Below are positions 16,371-18,077 of a stretch of 18,077 nt of DNA, one piece after another. The notes below the pieces were generated by a model, which was not told where the DNA came from, ran no database searches, and saw only the letters and a list, made by a program, of their open reading frames with translations. This DNA is from CAZNNH01 sp964574335 (lineage in GTDB: Bacteria; Acidobacteriota; Vicinamibacteria; Fen-336). Positions within the stretch are counted from its first letter, which is position 1, and each line of letters begins with the position of its first letter. The stretch lies in the NCBI GenBank assembly GCA_964574335.1, contig CAZNNH010000126.1, positions 1 to 18,077 on the forward strand. Direction: 5' to 3'. Made by a program: the position numbers and the translations under genes.

Positions 16371-16419
16371 CATGACCGGGTTTGGAGGTCCCGCCATCAA
16401 ACCCGGATCGTGTCCCCCG
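16371..16419. repeat. 56-bp tandem hairpin repeat, copy 3 (terminal)
   Basis: Identical to copies 1 and 2 from CATGAC to CCCCCG, after which the sequence diverges, so the array ends here. The inner stem is at 16376-16384 and 16398-16406. It is preceded by CAGACGA instead of GGGGA, so the outer seven-base stem is reduced to GACA/TGTC. The remaining 27 bases before the next gene's stop show nothing recognisable. Confidence 0.9.
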
Positions 16420-16446
16420 AGGCAGCAGGGCCGGTCTTGGCGGCAC

Positions 16447-17310
16447 TCAGGACGACTTGAGACGCGACTTGACCTGTCGCCAGGTGGTCCGCAGGCTGTT
16501 GCGCATCATGTCGAGGCGCCGCTCGCTGAAATCGGAGCCGTCCCGTCCCGATAGGCTCTCGCGGGCCCGCGCCACCAGCTTGCGGCAGGTCTGGAGCAGG
16601 ATGTCGTCGGCGCCCCCTTGCGTCTTGAGCACCCGAACGCCTTCCTCGAGGTCGATGATGATCCGCTCGATCTCGAGGACCCGCTCGCGCAGACCGGCGT
16701 CGAGAGGATAGAGCACTTCCTCGGGCGGCGCCTCCGCCTCCGCCTCGGCCTCGGGCGGCGGCGGGGGCGGGCGCACGCCGCGCTCCTTCTCGTCCTTGAG
16801 CTCCCGCCAGGCCCGCGAGAACAGGAACGGATACAGGGCGTTGGCCTCGGCGAACTCCCGCTTCTTGGACTCCTGCTTGGTGAGGTAGTACTCGCGGATC
16901 AGACGCTTGATCCGTGTCACCAGCCGCTCTTCCTTGATCGCGATGATGGCCCGGGCCTCGCTGGCCAGCACCTTGATGCGCTCCTCGATGAAGCGGTTGT
17001 GGGTCTGGCTCCGGACGTCCGGGAAGTCGTGGTCGCGGCCGTGGATGATCCGAGCGTTGGGCTCGCCGTAGTTCGAGTAGACGATGACGTTGACCCGGCG
17101 CACCATGGCGTCGGTCACCGGGTCCATCAACGGGCCGCGGTCCTCGACCTGGATGTGATACTGGGCGCCCGCCTTCGAGGTGAAGTTCTGGTTGAGGCCC
17201 ACCACCTGGCAGAGATGGCGGTCCAGGTCGGCGGACTGGCCCTCGGACAGAAGTCCCTCTTCGCTCAGGAGATACTCCCCCTTAGGCAGGATTCTACCGG
17301 GGCCGTCCAC
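16447..17310 (-). CDS. Conserved-looking protein of unknown function, divergent from dnaK
   Basis: About 287 residues from GTG 17310; the start is uncertain. Convincing coding character begins near LCQVVGLNQNFTSKAG (GTG at 17205), and the frame stays open to an ATG at 17400 without a ribosome site. The core reads YHIQVEDRGPLMDP, VRRVNVIVYSNYGEPNARII, HGRDHDFPDVRSQTHNRFIE, then a long charged helical region (ERIKVLASEARAIIAIKEER) and FAEANALYPFLFSRAWRELK. A proline-glutamate linker (RPPPPPPEAEAEAEAPPEE) separates this from a helical C-terminal domain of about 100 residues (VLEIERIIIDLEEGVRVLK). There is no signal peptide or membrane helix. I do not recognise the family. The first half looks like a mixed alpha/beta domain and the second like a helical bundle. 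A shared intergenic region with dnaK hints at a stress or proteostasis link, but that is position only. Confidence 0.8.
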   Translation of the reverse strand: MDGPGRILPKGEYLLSEEGLLSEGQSADLDRHLCQVVGLNQNFTSKAGAQYHIQVEDRGPLMDPVTDAMVRRVNVIVYSNYGEPNARIIHGRDHDFPDVRSQTHNRFIEERIKVLASEARAIIAIKEERLVTRIKRLIREYYLTKQESKKREFAEANALYPFLFSRAWRELKDEKERGVRPPPPPPEAEAEAEAPPEEVLYPLDAGLRERVLEIERIIIDLEEGVRVLKTQGGADDILLQTCRKLVARARESLSGRDGSDFSERRLDMMRNSLRTTWRQVKSRLKSS

Positions 17311-17319
17311 CGGCTGCAA
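17291..17319 (-). promoter_or_regulatory. Possible promoter of the unknown gene at 16447
   Basis: TTGCAG (17319-17314), a 17-base spacer and TAGAAT (17296-17291). The -10 matches 5 of 6 bases and the -35 matches 3 of 6. Downstream, GGAG-TAT-CTCC (around 17279-17267) can fold into a small hairpin over a GGGGGAG ribosome-site-like stretch. If this promoter is real, the start codon must lie downstream of 17291, in conflict with GTG 17310. Confidence 0.4.
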
Positions 17320-17416
17320 GGCTCGATCGCGCGCCACCCCGGGATGCCCGAGGGAGTGAAAGAGGGCAGGGCTCACGGGCCAACAGGCATGAGCGCACAT
17401 GGCTCATATTTCATGC

Positions 17417-17445
17417 TTGACAAGCGCTAATCTGAGCGATATATT
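17417..17445 (+). promoter_or_regulatory. sigma70-type promoter of dnaK
   Basis: TTGACA (17417-17422, perfect), a 17-base spacer and TATATT (17440-17445, 5 of 6). It would give a leader of about 50 bases before the dnaK ATG. No CIRCE inverted repeat (TTAGCACTC-N9-GAGTGCTAA) overlaps it, so HrcA control at this site is not supported. This AT-richer patch stands out from its GC-rich surroundings. Confidence 0.75.
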
Positions 17446-17500
17446 CCACTCGAAGATCGGATGGCACCTAGGACCGGGCACTAAGGACAAGGGGAACGGA

Positions 17501-18077
<577 letters not shown>

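Noticed and set aside
16155..16419. CRISPR array
   Set aside because: The units are directly abutting 56-bp repeats without variable spacers, each with a long internal hairpin; no cas genes are present.
17401..17500. CIRCE/HrcA operator at dnaK
   Set aside because: AGCGCTAA (17423-17430) looks like half of the element, but no matching GAGTGCTAA-type partner is found at 9-base spacing.

Overview
The window is very GC-rich, with compact bacterial gene organisation and the long antisense shadow frames typical of high GC. An outer-membrane TonB-dependent receptor, peptidoglycan recycling genes, an NtrY/NtrX-like two-component pair, a carboxypeptidase-regulatory-like domain fused to the receptor and a DnaK fit a diderm bacterium. 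Gene style (TTG/GTG starts, stop-start overlaps, short leaders) suggests Acidobacteriota or a similar deep diderm phylum; this placement is inference, as no marker gene is complete enough to settle it. A run of exactly 100 N shows that this is a scaffold from a draft or metagenome assembly.

Layout. 1-540 (+): end of an AP2-like DNA-binding protein cut by the window edge. 550-3129 (-): a single-domain LytTR regulator and a 658-residue protein with an eight-cysteine N-terminal motif, each preceded by a copy of the same 92-bp promoter module carrying three 20-bp direct repeats. 3130-3231: hairpin-rich spacer. 3232-9365 (-): a TonB-dependent receptor lying downstream of a tight nagZ-ldcA-mpl peptidoglycan recycling operon. 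9493-15168 (+), divergent from nagZ: an exported protein, an orphan family-5 solute-binding protein, an NtrY-like histidine kinase and an NtrX-like sigma54 activator, overlapping or closely spaced throughout. 15165-15713 (-): a small P-loop NTPase, convergent with the activator. 15849-16151 (+): a small plant-type-ferredoxin-like protein. 16155-16419: a tandem array of 56-bp hairpin units containing the assembly gap. 16447-17310 (-): a protein of unknown function, divergent from dnaK (17501 to window end).

How the genes work together. NagZ, LdcA and Mpl form a coherent cytoplasmic route that returns murein tripeptide to UDP-MurNAc. The exported protein, binding protein, kinase and activator look like one sensing unit that would switch on sigma54 promoters in response to a periplasmic ligand. 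The LytTR protein probably controls itself and the cysteine-rich protein through the shared 20-bp repeats: each repeat contains a 9-mer matching 8 of 9 positions of the LytTR box consensus as I recall it. This small putative regulon, whose target has no assigned function, is the most novel item in the window.
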